Shown piece by piece: positions 11,713 to 23,410 of a stretch of DNA of 64,000 nt. Under the pieces are notes generated by a model. That model made no database searches, was not told the DNA's origin, and was given only the letters and a program-made list of their open reading frames with translations. Source of the stretch: Erigeron canadensis (taxonomy: Eukaryota; Streptophyta; Magnoliopsida; Asterales; Asteraceae); the NCBI RefSeq assembly GCF_010389155.1, contig NC_057769.1, positions 1 to 64,000 of the forward strand, written 5' to 3'. How positions within the stretch are numbered: position 1 is the first letter of the stretch; each line of letters starts with the position of its first letter. The position numbers and the translations under genes were made by a program.

Positions 11713-13282
11713 GGGGGAGGGAGTGGTCACCACTCCCCGAAAGTTTACCGCCAATCAAATTCATCCACCTCAATTTTTCACAATTTTTCCCCATCTTCTC
11801 CAAATCACTGGTGCCACTTTCCCCCAATCTCCATCTCATCATTTCTTTTCATTTATTTTTAATACCATTTCATTTATTTTTAGTGCTATATAATTTTAAA
11901 AACCAAAACATTAAAATTATTAAAACATCACATTTTATTAAAAATATTAAAAAGACATTACAACATACTAAATAAAAACATTATGACTTGCTTAAAAAAA
12001 AACATTACGACAAACTTAAAAATAAAAACATTACGACATGCTTAGAAACAAACTACTCATTAAGATATGGCAAGTCTTGAGCCGCGACATGCTCCGTGAG
12101 GTCGATTCGAAGACGGTGATGGACATCCTCATCTTGTATCTCGTCTTAGACATCACCGTTATACACTCCTTCCACCGGCGGATCCATGATATGAACCGGT
12201 AATATCGCCCTACCATCGCGCTTTATGATCATGTTATGCAAAATAAACACCGCATAGACATATTGACCAATTTTATCTTTGGTCATAGACCGGAAGAGTC
12301 TTCCATTTTTCTTTAAGCACACCGAAATGTTCGCTCCACATCTTTTCTTGACGCCTCTTGTAACCTCTTGAATTTCTTTTTTCCTTTGGGTCGGTAGGAT
12401 ACGGGTTCCAAAAAAGGCATGCCAAATCCACAAATCCTGTGACTCCGTAACCTCAAGCATAATAGTAGGAACACCATAGTCACCTCTCGTATATTGCCCT
12501 CTTAACGTTCTAGGATAATTCCTCTATTCGACATGGGTATAATCGATGCTACCAAGCATGTCGGAATGTGATGCTTAGCTTCATGGGCCTCGTATATGCG
12601 TGCAACATCGTGTTGAAAATATGAGAAGTTTGCTTCAATGTCGTCTACTATGGATAAAAACATGCTTTTATCCGTACGAAACTTGCAACGAAAATAAGCG
12701 TCGTCATACTTTGGTTCTTCAACAAACCAATCATTCATGAGAGTTTGAAAACCAACATCACGACCACAATCTATACTTTGACGAGGTCGGAAATCACTGA
12801 AGTTTGCGGTGTCTTGAAGAAATTTATGTGCTTTAAGCAAAAGTTGTAAAGAACTACCCATGGATTCGTCGGAAGAAGTATGATAATTTAATTCCTCAGA
12901 CGAAGAATCGGATGACATGTTTTTTTTATAAAAGGGATAAAAAATGGAAAAATGGTGAAATGGAAAAGAATGATATATTGTTGTTTAAAAATGGTGAAAT
13001 GGTTTTGGTTTATAGAGTAAAAGGTAAAATGATTAATAAAAAAAAATTATTTTTTTAGTTTGAACGGTCATATGGCCGTTAGTGGCGGGCCCTCACGCGT
13101 TTGACCAGCCAATCAACCACTTTCTTTCTCTCTCTTTTCCTCCCTTCTCTCTCTCCTTCTTCCCCCATTGATGAACAACCCCGAATTGCTCCCTCTCTCT
13201 CCTTCGGGGAACCGTCGGTGGCAGCGTGCCCATGCGGCCCCGCTAGCGGGAAACCCTTTCCCCGTGACCACTCCCTCCCCTT
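11713..13282. mobile_element. PIF/Harbinger transposon, decayed
   Basis: The left end has GGGAGGGAGTGGTCAC and the right end (13263-13282) its complement, so these are terminal inverted repeats. They are flanked by TTA at 11710-11712 and 13283-13285, the 3-base target duplication of this superfamily. The left terminus also folds on itself (arms GGGAGTGGT and ACCACTCCC). A broken transposase lies inside on the minus strand. Pieces of a related element occur at about 32475-32835 and 34840-34974. Confidence 0.75.
12146..12918 (-). pseudogene. PIF/Harbinger transposase fragment
   Basis: Two minus-strand frames, 12918-12502 and 12460-12146, are in different phases. The first has an acidic, Ser-rich N-terminus, then FRCKFRTDKSMFLSIVDD and NFSYFQ, as in Harbinger transposases, followed directly by a HEAKH-like segment. 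This implies an internal deletion before the first catalytic region. The second has MLEVTESQDLWIWHAFFG and KDKIGQYVYAVFILHNMII, both conserved family blocks, with another deletion between them. The catalytic DDE set is therefore incomplete and the protein cannot be active. It lies within the inverted repeats at 11713-13282. Confidence 0.75.
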
Positions 13283-13285
13283 TTA

Positions 13286-14337
13286 GCTAAGTTATATAAG
13301 TACATATATTGTATTATTATTTGTTAACTAATATCCTTTTAATCATTCACATATATATTTTGTAGGTAAATAATTTATGTGTGTGTTAAATGAAAAATAC
13401 GTATTCGATGGTTATTTTTGTTTATAAAATCAAAAAATGAAATATGATTGTCTATTAAGTAAAAAAGAAACGAGTCTTGATGCTTATGAGTCAAAATAAA
13501 GTGATACCCGCTCAATGGGGTGGCAGTGACGATGGTAGGTGGCGGCGGTGACGCCAACAACGGGTGTAAACTAATGGCAGACAAATATAAAAATCACCAA
13601 AACGGACAAATAACCGCACTTTATAGATAAACTTAAGTGCTTGATAGAGTAGCTAAAGCTTTAGATAAAAAGTATAAAATCACCAAAATAGACAAATATG
13701 TTTTGTACTAAACCCAATGAACATGTAAGATATAAATGAGGTTTGGGAGTATGTGGATGTTAGACACCCACATATCACATCTTGATTTTTAATCCATAAA
13801 AAATATGGGGTCAATCATTTGTATATATTTATGTAAGTGGTTTTATACCCCAAACTTAGGTGTCTAACGGCTAAGTACTCATTTTTCTGAATATAATATG
13901 AACAAATAATACATTATATATGGATGCTTTCTGGTTTTGTTAGATTAAAATTTATGTGGATCAAAACAAGACACATAAGCTTTATATGGCTTAAAAACCA
14001 AAACTTTCTTTGATATACACAATAATGTTTATTGCAGTAAAGGAAAGAAAGAAACTGCTCAGTGTCGTATCTTGTGGGTTTTGAGCTCCAATACCTAAGT
14101 AGAGAGACTGCTTCCATTTTTTATATAAATGGTAAAAAAGGTCCTCCAACCTTTACATGGTATGAGGATCGAACCTATGACCTCTGTCTTGAGAGGCCAT
14201 TACCACTAATCCAAACCATGCTGCTATATAAAGAAACTGTTGAATGTCGTTTTTCGCGAGTTTTAAGCCACAATACCTCGACGGTAATGTTTTTTGCAGT
14301 CTTTATATGTAATTCATGTGTTTTATTTTACTTACAT
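13286..14337. other. Gene-free spacer
   Basis: No gene seen. The phrase AAAATCACCAAAA plus a GACAAAT-type tail occurs twice near 13590 and 13675. A SINE-like segment lies at its right end. Confidence 0.35.
14118..14225 (-). mobile_element. Possible tRNA-derived SINE fragment
   Basis: On the minus strand a TTAGTGGTAATGG stretch (A-box-like, about 14201-14213) is followed about 25 bases later by GGTTCGATCC (B-box-like, about 14167-14176), the RNA polymerase III promoter layout of tRNA-derived SINEs. It does not fold as a tRNA gene. The 3' end and flanking duplication are not clear. Confidence 0.4.
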
Positions 14338-15398
14338 TGATGTGTAATTTCGAGTCTTAAAATTTATAACACGAATAACCTAGCGACTGACTACTATACA
14401 CTTGCGGGCAGTGTACCATTCGTATGCAGTATAGTTAACTTGGTAAATCCGAGGTGGAACACAAGGACTTAATTAAGTAATTGTTAATAATAAAATGATT
14501 CAAGTTAAAAGGGGGTTTTGTGGCCGAGTTGCCACGTTGCAAAAGTTAGTAGGAAAGTCAGTAATCCCTCAGGATTAATCGAAAAGATAATTTTGGTTGT
14601 AATTTATGACTCGAGAGATTTAAAAGTCATCCGTCTTGACCTCGCTCAACAACATGTTTGGATTGCACATTAATGAAGTTCAAATTCAAATTAAGTTGAT
14701 AAAGATAATCGTGACAAAATAAAGACACAAACTGGTACCACCAACGTTTGTAAAATCATTTAAATCACCTTATTAATCAGTTTCTTTATAAAAGCTGGTA
14801 CCACCAACGCTTAAAATAATTTCCCTAACCAACTAGTTTGTTTGGCTATCGAATTAACAATTGTACCTATGTGAAGATAACGTGGTACCACCAACCGTTA
14901 TATAACACGTTGATAAAATAACTCCTTTTATTAAATGACATTCACTATCATACCATGAACTAGTGATAATTGTTTATAGACAGACAATTAATAGAAAATC
15001 ACATATATATTCGACTAGTACCACTAACAAAGAACACATATGTCACCAAACATCAAATAATAATTAATAAGGAATTAAATCATCAAGATCTCGACACAAC
15101 GATAATTAAAATCAACTTTGATTTATACAATCGTCCAATCCTACATATTGAATCACTACATCAAGACGGATGATAGAGAATTTAGCTACTCATATTAAAA
15201 TAAATAAAACAAATAGGAATGGAAGAAATCATTTTATACCAATTAATTGAAGAAAATTCGGTAGCAACAATGATTGTAATCTAATGCTGAAAAGATGAAA
15301 AACCTAATAGCTTGTTTGCCTTAAAAATATTGAGAACACGAGTTATGCTAAGATAATCCCCAATAAAATTTGTCCATGAATGCAGAACCCTAATCGTC

Positions 15399-15406
15399 TA
15401 TATATA
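15399..15406 (-). promoter_or_regulatory. TATA box of Gypsy family B LTR
   Basis: TATATATA read on the minus strand, about 12 bases downstream of the palindromic array on that strand. Confidence 0.55.
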
Positions 15407-15417
15407 CAAAAACGCGT

Positions 15418-15598
15418 GTAACGGTCGTTAGTTGGCTAACTCTCGTTACGTTTGTACTACGCATGTAACCCCCGTTACTCAAGTAACGGTCGTTACCCTC
15501 CTTTGAAATTCTAACTGTCGTTATGTCAGTAACTGCAAGTTACAGATGAAACCCAAAATCCACTATATAACACCCGTTACAATAGTAACGGCCGTTAC
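15418..15598. repeat. Palindromic array GTAACGGYCGTTAC
   Basis: About eight copies in 181 bases, for example GTAACGGCCGTTAC, GTAACGGTCGTTAC, GTAACCCCCGTTAC, and GTAACT/AGTTAC around GCA. The arms are conserved and the centres vary. It lies directly upstream of the LTR TATA box, at the same place as the arrays in the other Gypsy LTRs. Confidence 0.85.
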
Positions 15599-15819
15599 AC
15601 CTTCCAAAATTTGTTTTCTTCGTCTTTCACTTGATTTCGTCCGAATCCTTCTCCCGTTTCTTCCATATATCATCAAAGTCAACCAATTCATTCGTCTAAT
15701 CAGTTTCCAATCGGAAAACACTTAACACAACCTTAAAGCATCAAAAGTTGGATATTAAATTATAGAAACAACGAATAATTGGTCCTAAACACGTGGAAAA
15801 TGGTATAAAATATGATACA

Positions 15820-17431
15820 TGAAATCCCCCCCCACTTAAGCTTTGCTTGTCCTCAAGCAAATGCAAGTTGAAAATCATAAAATTCCTTGGCACATTATGG
15901 AACCACATTTCAGTAATAAAAAAGAAGCTCAACCATAATAAAAAATGAGAATAAATGGTTAGGCAGTTTTAATCTTAAATAAAAACCGGAATGTTTGACA
16001 ATATTTGACTGATATACAAGCCTTAATAACACGACTAAGCACAAATGAAACGAATAAGTGATATATCGTCTATCCTACTCCAACTAACTTACTCTTGGGG
16101 TTGAATATTTGAATAATCACTCAATGCCAAGTCATGATGCATAATCTTTTAACCATAGGCTTGTACTAGGTTTGTTATTACATCGCCAAGGCGCTAGCGC
16201 CCTATAACGTCTATCAGAAGAGGACTTTAAGGGTTGTAACATATATGAGGCTTAACAGGGTAACTAAACAGGGTATGGAAATTTGGGTAAACAAATAATG
16301 TTAACAAAGAACTAACATAACATTAAACAGAGTTTTCACATATAGTCTAGTCCATAAACAAACCCATGTCATTAATTACCAACGATCCAAAACCCGAGAA
16401 GTTATCCTGACAATACCCCCAATAGAACGATTAAAAACCAACACCATTGTGGTGTATGACAATCAAACAACTTATCCTCCTAAACTACCCATGTTGGCTT
16501 AAACGAACGTGCCAACTAAAGAAAAAAATATAACTTAAAGGATATAGTATTGCAAAATCCTTTTCCGTTGGTTATAGATGTATACCAACTCAACTCTTAT
16601 AATTTGTAGAACATTGAAGCTTTTGTTGGTGTAATTGATGAACCAACTTCCAAAAATGATTTGACAAAAAGTGAGAAATATCAACTGACAGCCCAAGCTC
16701 ATTCTTTTCATTCTTTTCATTTTTTCTATTTTTTTCTCTTTTTCTGTTTTTCAAATCTTTTATTATTTTTATTCATTTTTTTTTGTGAGCTACTTTTACT
16801 CTGATTAATTGGTATTCTCTTAAATAATGTAGAAACAGTGACAAATCATTTGATAAAAATGTTAAGCTGAATAATCCAAACTTGATCCAAAGTCATGACG
16901 AAATCAAACTACCCCCATTAAATGAAAGTATCCCAACCCGACATAACACAACCAAACCCAAACCATCCACTAGCATAGGCAACCAATGACCTACCGGGAC
17001 TTCGACTATCGGTAAGGCTAAGAAAGGTGTATATTTTGGTGGATTTAATAACAAAGAACAGGCTAATGACAACATGTTTTCTATTGTTTCTTGCACTAAA
17101 AGTGAGTGCAACATAAGGGTTTTAAACGGGGAGTTCACTAACCAGTGTAGTTAGCTACTAAGCACATTACAAAACATGCCCATATAACAAATTTTTACGA
17201 AACAAAGGGTGAATAAACAAAGAATAAGGGTTTAAATCGTAATTTGCCTCTTCTTCATCTAGAAAACCACGGGACGATTAACCAGGACAAGTTCTAGAAT
17301 CAACACTATCACCGGCAAACTCATAGCAAATGAAACAATCCAGAAATAGAAAATCAACCTCAAACTTGCACATCATAGTTCAGAGCTCTAAAAGAGACCC
17401 TTACTTCTGGATAAATCCAAAAGCCTAAGAG
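15820..17431 (-). mobile_element. Internal 3' fragment of Gypsy family B
   Basis: Non-coding 3' internal region of the minus-strand Gypsy element. Short stretches match the 3' internal region of the plus-strand Gypsy element, such as a CACCATTGTGGTGTATGAC-type phrase near 16441 and the GATTAAAACTGC/TTGTCAAACATT segment near 15970. It ends abruptly at the Copia LTR. No coding domain is seen. Confidence 0.6.
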
Positions 17432-18099
17432 AGGTACCCTATTGTTGCTTGGATCGTAATAAGATGTGATTCGTTATGTCAAGAGTGCGGAATCCTCTTG
17501 AGATAACTAGATTGGTATTGCCTTTTGTCAATTAACAAGTAGTTAATCAACCTAAGGAGATGCACGAAGCTTATGGTTCATGTAGGAAGTCACACGAGCA
17601 ACAAGTAGCTTTAATTCGTAAATTCGTGAACAATTCCCTCAAAAGATCTCCCTAATTTCGTAGATTAGGTTTGTATTTATACTAGAATGATATTGGTTCG
17701 TGTGGGCTTCGACCTTAATCAAGGAATTAAGCCCGATTAGCAATAAACCAACCGACCTCGTGCTGACGTCAGCACGAGGGTAATCCTATGTGCTGATGAC
17801 GTTAGCACGAGGATCGTCCCTTTGGTCCTTTGCTTGACTTCGTTTGGCTCGTACACAACATCCAACCATCGTTTAAGTATTCTATGACACTTATAAACCT
17901 TGGTTCTATGTTCTTGTACCTGCAAAACAATATATAACACAAACACAATACAAAACATAAACATATATAATATTGAAGTTCAAACGTAATCATTAAATAT
18001 CAACACAAGTTCTTATTTCAATGATTACAATCATAGTTCCTAAAACATAAACGATAATCAAATCTATCTTGCGATTATCACAACGAATCTGCATCTACA
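17432..18099 (-). repeat. Copia 3' LTR
   Basis: 668 bases, starting TGTAGATGCAG on the minus strand and ending AGGGTACCT, so it begins with TG but does not end in CA. It pairs with 27022-27691. It contains a TATA box (complement of about 17670-17682) and a 24-base palindrome centred on TGACGTCA at 17756-17779, about 75 bases upstream of the TATA box. Confidence 0.92.
17756..17779. promoter_or_regulatory. 24-bp perfect palindrome centred on TGACGTCA
   Basis: Perfect inverted repeat around TGACGTCA, with outer arms CCTCGTGC and GCACGAGG. The core matches the target of TGA-type and CRE-type bZIP factors. A second imperfect copy (GCTGATGACGTTAGC) follows at about 17791-17808. Identical in the 5' LTR at 27346-27369. 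Confidence 0.75.
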
Positions 18100-19966
18100 G
18101 ACTCCCCCTTGACAGTTGCAACTAGATTTCTTTAAAGTCTTTGAACTTTAAAGCTATCCATTAAACAAAAGCCTTGTGCTATTCGCATGAATTCTCTCTT
18201 GTAAGCAATGTGCGAGAATGTTGCGATAGCGCCTTTCCTCAACTCAATGATGTTTAACTCAACAAATACAAACTTACATCAAAACATATTTAATGTATAA
18301 TGCATTAAACATACATCAAATTATCATATCGACAACCTATCACATTACATCTTAGGTTGTGATCTTGATAATACAAAAATAACCTATCACACTAAGTCTT
18401 AGGTTAATAAATACAAGGCAATCCATCCTTGTAGCACATTTCGTGCATAGATTGTTGTCCGTCTCAATACATATAAAATGAAATCTGCAACCTGCACACT
18501 TAACAAACTTCATCAATGCATCCAGATCAACAAAAACTACAAATATGCGAAACAATCAAAATCTTAACCTATCGATCAAAAATCTAAGTCAAGTCCAATC
18601 TTTGTCAAGCATACTTATCAACAAAAAACAATTGAAATTTCAAAAATTTACTTGAAACACATTCAAAAATATTTTGACTTTTCAATTTCAATTTCAAATC
18701 CATTTCATTTTCTAAATTAAACAACTTATGTATTAATTAGAAAATCCATCTTTTAAACACACTTACCATAAGCAACAAGACTCATATAATTCACTAAAAT
18801 TCATATTACTTCCTACAGAATCATTAGATGCTTATCAAATCTCTTGTGCAATAAGAACTAGTTTGACACACAAACTGACACTTATTAGTACACAAATAAT
18901 AAAAAAAACTAAAAAACGAAAATAAAAACTAAACTACATTATTTATTTAGAAGAAATTTTAAGTTTTTGCAGATTAGATCAGATTAGCATTTACATAAGT
19001 CTGAAAGTGAGAAATAATTCTCTTATTATTAGATATGAACAGTGACCCAACCACAATTACCGGTATATTTGTCCTCTTAAACACTCGGTACTTCCAGTTT
19101 CCTTTGAGTTGTAACATTTTCAACATACCCTGGCCAAGGACAGTCACTATGTAACCCAAGTAGCCTAATATGCCACTAAATAGTGTGCGAACTTATGTGA
19201 CCCACATTCAGATGTACTTCCGTAATCGATACAAGCACTAAGATAACAAATATTCAATATATATTCAAAAACATCCTTAAACAAATCATGAGACACTTTT
19301 TAGCTTACTAAATTTAATCACTCTGTGATTTAACATTATTTGCTTTTGCATTTCATTATTTATAAGGAACCCGTGATTTTCTATGAGACCCATGTAGCGA
19401 ACTTTCTGATAACCTATCCCAAGTTGGAAGCTTTAGGTAGGCTAGGTATACAAAGACACCCCGAGGACATACTTGTCTGAATCTCAAAGACCACATTAGC
19501 CCCTTAACTAACAAACAATATCACATTTAACTTTCATGCTCATGAGTTGTAGAGGTTTTTGCCTATACATTGAACAAATCCTATAGTAATGCTAGATCTT
19601 TCACAAAATTTAAGGACTAGATCAATTCGTTACTGAAAAACAAGCATTCTTAGCCATATATCTGAATATGTTTCCCACAAGAACATTGTATAAATTAAGT
19701 TCAGATTAAGGAAACCTTGCTACTTTGTGTCTACCAATATATCCCAAATTGTAATCACTGAACTAAGCAGTTATATTACGATTAAGCAGACTTAAAAGCT
19801 AAGTATCCGCACGTCTAATCATCTGATAGCATCAACTTAAATCTCTTCATATTTTTGTCATTTTCTGATTTTTATGGTTTTTTTTATGACACTAAGAATT
19901 CTTTTTGTATTTTATGACTCTAGCTATTTACAGACACAAACTTACAAAATTATTTCTTTGAGAGAT
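18100..19966 (-). mobile_element. Copia 3' non-coding region with polypurine tract
   Basis: The minus-strand purine tract AAGGGGGAG lies at about 18102-18110, immediately before the 3' LTR. The remaining 1.8 kb between pol and the LTR holds no coding domain. Confidence 0.7.
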
Positions 19967-22900
19967 TTAATATGAATCAGCATTCTTCATCCCATTGAGA
20001 AGAATTAACTTCTCAAATTGAGTCTTATCAAATGCTTTGGTATACAAATCGGCTAAATTATCATCGGTTATAACCTTTTCCAAATGAATTAACTTCTTTT
20101 GGGCACAATCACGCAAGAAATGATGTCTAATATCAATATGCTTGGTGACCATATGCATGACAGGGTTATTTGTAATGTCTATAGCTGACTTATTGTCTAT
20201 TCTAATAGGAGTATCAAGAAAATCCATACCGTAGTCACGAAGTTGTTGCTGAATCCACAATACCTGGGAACAACAGCTACCAGCAGCCATATATTCTGCC
20301 TCACATGAAGACTGAGCAACACATGTCTGCTTCTTACACTGCCACGATACTAATCTTCCTCCTAAAAACTGACAACCTCCAGTCGTAGACTTTCTGTCAT
20401 TGTTACAACCACCAAAGTTCGAATCAGTATATGCAACAAAATCAAACGTTCCTCCCATAGGATACCATAGACCAAGCCCTTGGTTTCCCTTAAGATAACG
20501 TAGAATACGTTTTGCTGCAGTCAAATGTGACTCTTTCAGACTAGCTTGAAATCTAGCGCAAAGACAAACAACAAACATAATATCTGGACGCGAAGCAGTC
20601 AGATACATCAATGAGCTAATAATAGCATGATAATAAGTTGCATCCACAAGTTCATCTTTCAGATCAAGAACTCCTAAACCATGATTTTGCTGAATAGGAG
20701 TACCATATGTCTTAGATTCTAACATTTGAAACCTCTCCAAGATGTCATCGACATACTTAGACTTGTGAATAAAGAATCCATCTTTCCTTTGATCAACTTG
20801 CAGTCCGAGGAAAAATTGAAGCTCCCCCATAGCACTCATTTCAAATTCATTTTTCATGCTCATTTCAAACTCTTTGCACATCTTTATATTAGATGACCCA
20901 AAAATGATATCATCCACGTAAACTTGTACAATTAGATAATCTCGCTTCTTCCACTTGATAAACAATGTGCTGTCTATCGATCGTCTTGTAAAATCATTTG
21001 TCAACAAATGTGTCGACAACTTTTCATACCACACTCTGGGTGCTTGATGCAATCCATTAAGAGCCTTATCCAGTCGATATGCTCTTCTTGGATAGTTCGG
21101 ATCTTCAAACCCCGGTGGTTGATGAACATATACTTCTTCTTTAACTTCACCGTATAAGAAGGCACTCTTAACGTCTAACTGATACACCTTTATACTTTTG
21201 AAACTTGCATAGGCTAAAAATAACCTTATAGCTTCAATCCTAGCAACTGGCGCAAAAGTTTCATTATAGTCATATCCTTCTCGTTGTGCAAACCCCTGAA
21301 CAACCAAACGTGCTTTATTTCTGGTAACAACCCCTTTGTCATCTCGTTTGCATTTATATACCCAACGAGTTCCAATCGGTTCTTTACCTCTAGGCACATC
21401 TATTAACTCCCAAATTCCAAGTTTTTCAAATTGAGCTAATTCTTCTTGCATAGCTTCAACCCAACATGGATCTTGAAGTGCTGCCTTAACATTTTTAGGT
21501 TCTACTTGTGAAATGAAACCAGAATATAAACACTCAGTTATCAATCCAGTGTCTTTCACTTCACAAAACAAACTGGTCAGTTCCTTATTCAACTGATTTC
21601 TAGTTCGAACAGGTTCTGTAGCATTACCAAGAATATTTTCAACTGGATGATCCTTATTAGCTCGATATTGAGGAACCGAGTCAACATTCAGACATTCTCC
21701 TAAATTCGTTTTAATCTGAAACTCAGGAGAGCTAAAATCATCTTCCGATTCTTCAGAGATAGGATCATCATCAGGTAGTGAAACCTTTGACGGAGTAAGT
21801 GGTGTAGTGTTCTCGGGTTCACTATCATCTAGATCTGTTGGCTTATTCTTGTCCTTACCACTTTCACCAACAACAGTAGTAGACTGAACTTTGGTTGGAG
21901 TAGTATCGACATTTCGAGTAGGCGGAGATGTAGGAGTATTATCCATGTGATCTCTTAAAATAATCACATCATCAACTGTCTCAGGATCTGAATAAGAAGC
22001 AGGACCGTGTAGTGAACTAAACACACTATCATAATCGAAATTTTTTCCAATTCCAAAATGAATAGCGGGCTTATGACTGACAATCTTGACATTTGTACCC
22101 AAGTCAACTTTGCCTGTCTGCTTGTTATAAACCCGTCGAATTGATGTTCCCGGTTTATAACCCATGAAAAATCCCTTTTCAACCTTTGGATCAAACTTTG
22201 ACTGGGGTCGATATTTCAAGAAAGTACACAGTACACCAAATGGTTCAACATTCTGTAAATTCAGTTTCTTCTTATGTAGAAGCTCATAGCATGTCTTGTT
22301 ATGACGCTTGACTACAGTAACCCTATTTATAATATGACAAGCTGTGTTCACTGCCTCCCCCCAAAACATAGTAGGAAGCCCTGAATCTGCAAGCATAATT
22401 CTGGCTGTCTCGATTAGAGTCCTAATCTTTATTTTAGCAACTCCATTCTGTTGTGGTTCATACGGCGAACTGTATTGATGTTGGATTCCCTTTGACAAAC
22501 AAAAGACATCCATCACATTATTCGTAAATTCAGTTCCGTTATCACTCCTGATTCTCTTAACGCGAACTCCATAAATATTTTTAGTTTCGATAAAGAAATT
22601 TAATAAAATCTGTGGAGTTTCATCTTTCGATTTAAGAAAGAATACCCATGAGAATCTCGAGTAGTCATCAGTAACCACCAAACAGTAATACATCCCACCG
22701 ATACTTCTTACATTCATTGGACCAAATAAATCCATGTGAAGTAACTCGAAAGGATTGGCAATAGAATTTTCTTGTTTCGGTTTATGTGCAGACTTTTGCT
22801 GTTTACCTTTCAAACAAGGTACACATTTGTCTTCCATTCCAAACCGTTTCATGGGAACACCGTCAACCAAACCATGTTTGACAATGTCATTCATCTTTCG

Positions 22901-23410
22901 AAAATTGATATGTCTCATTCTTCTATGCCATAGTAAAGATTCAGATTCGTTTGCTTTCGATAACAAGCAAACAGACTCCTTTGGATCATCAACACCTAAC
23001 ACAAGGCCATAGATGTCTCTCTTCCTAGGAGCTTTTAGCAGGATCCAGTCTTCAGGAATAACATATCCTGGTTTCAGAATAAGTGCTTCTTTCTCAGTAA
23101 AATGGACATTGTTACCCTTGTCACAAATCTGAGAAACACTCAATAGATTATGTGCTAACTGTTCCACATAATTGACTTTCTCCAGCGTAATCTTCCCATT
23201 GACAACATCACCTTGGCCCGAGATGTTGCCGCCCTTGGGACCTGCGAAACTAACATAAGAACCATTTACATATTCATAATTGGACAACACATTCTTATCC
23301 CCTGTCATGTGCCGAGAGCATCCACTGTCAACATACCAAAGACTGAGAGGCTTCCTTGGTTCTCCCTGCACATCAGACAATAAGATGGTTAGTTTCTGAA
23401 GGGAACCCAA
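19967..23410 (-). CDS. Copia pol polyprotein (PR-IN-RT-RNase H)
   Basis: An open frame of 1147 codons. The protease active site DSG is at residues 28-30. It is followed by an integrase zinc region and core (TDDYSRF, RSDNGTEF), where the motif that should read NGVAERKNR reads NGVAKIKIR: the catalytic Glu is Lys at residue 326 (codon at 22433-22435). The reverse transcriptase has ETFAPVARIEAIRLFLAYAS, QLDVKSAFLYG and YVDDIIFGS (about residue 830). RNase H has YTDSNFGG and SSCEAEYMA. The frame overlaps the preceding gag-side frame by 22 bases in another phase, so a frameshift or an upstream break separates it from gag. The element encodes an intact-looking RT but an integrase that should be unable to join DNA. 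Confidence 0.92.
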   Translation of the reverse strand: MGSLQKLTILLSDVQGEPRKPLSLWYVDSGCSRHMTGDKNVLSNYEYVNGSYVSFAGPKGGNISGQGDVVNGKITLEKVNYVEQLAHNLLSVSQICDKGNNVHFTEKEALILKPGYVIPEDWILLKAPRKRDIYGLVLGVDDPKESVCLLSKANESESLLWHRRMRHINFRKMNDIVKHGLVDGVPMKRFGMEDKCVPCLKGKQQKSAHKPKQENSIANPFELLHMDLFGPMNVRSIGGMYYCLVVTDDYSRFSWVFFLKSKDETPQILLNFFIETKNIYGVRVKRIRSDNGTEFTNNVMDVFCLSKGIQHQYSSPYEPQQNGVAKIKIRTLIETARIMLADSGLPTMFWGEAVNTACHIINRVTVVKRHNKTCYELLHKKKLNLQNVEPFGVLCTFLKYRPQSKFDPKVEKGFFMGYKPGTSIRRVYNKQTGKVDLGTNVKIVSHKPAIHFGIGKNFDYDSVFSSLHGPASYSDPETVDDVIILRDHMDNTPTSPPTRNVDTTPTKVQSTTVVGESGKDKNKPTDLDDSEPENTTPLTPSKVSLPDDDPISEESEDDFSSPEFQIKTNLGECLNVDSVPQYRANKDHPVENILGNATEPVRTRNQLNKELTSLFCEVKDTGLITECLYSGFISQVEPKNVKAALQDPCWVEAMQEELAQFEKLGIWELIDVPRGKEPIGTRWVYKCKRDDKGVVTRNKARLVVQGFAQREGYDYNETFAPVARIEAIRLFLAYASFKSIKVYQLDVKSAFLYGEVKEEVYVHQPPGFEDPNYPRRAYRLDKALNGLHQAPRVWYEKLSTHLLTNDFTRRSIDSTLFIKWKKRDYLIVQVYVDDIIFGSSNIKMCKEFEMSMKNEFEMSAMGELQFFLGLQVDQRKDGFFIHKSKYVDDILERFQMLESKTYGTPIQQNHGLGVLDLKDELVDATYYHAIISSLMYLTASRPDIMFVVCLCARFQASLKESHLTAAKRILRYLKGNQGLGLWYPMGGTFDFVAYTDSNFGGCNNDRKSTTGGCQFLGGRLVSWQCKKQTCVAQSSCEAEYMAAGSCCSQVLWIQQQLRDYGMDFLDTPIRIDNKSAIDITNNPVMHMVTKHIDIRHHFLRDCAQKKLIHLEKVITDDNLADLYTKAFDKTQFEKLILLNGMKNADSY

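Larger units (their letters stand above)
14338..15819 (-). mobile_element. Gypsy LTR (minus strand), family B
   Basis: On the minus strand it runs from TGTATCATA (15819) to TTACACATCA (14338). Just upstream on that strand is a G-rich tract and the phrase GAGGACAAGCAAAGC, the same kind of 3' internal end as in the Gypsy element at 42006-58081. It contains a TATA box (complement of 15399-15406), a palindromic array (15418-15598) and four GGTACC-type motifs with TTGGTGGTACCA context, as in the other Gypsy LTR. The internal part continues to the right and is cut at 17432, so only the 3' LTR survives. No target duplication can be tested. Confidence 0.75.

Noticed and set aside
17737..17993. Minus-strand frames in the Copia LTRs (also 27327-27575)
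   Set aside because: They lie wholly within LTR sequence and are duplicated with it. No domain is recognisable.
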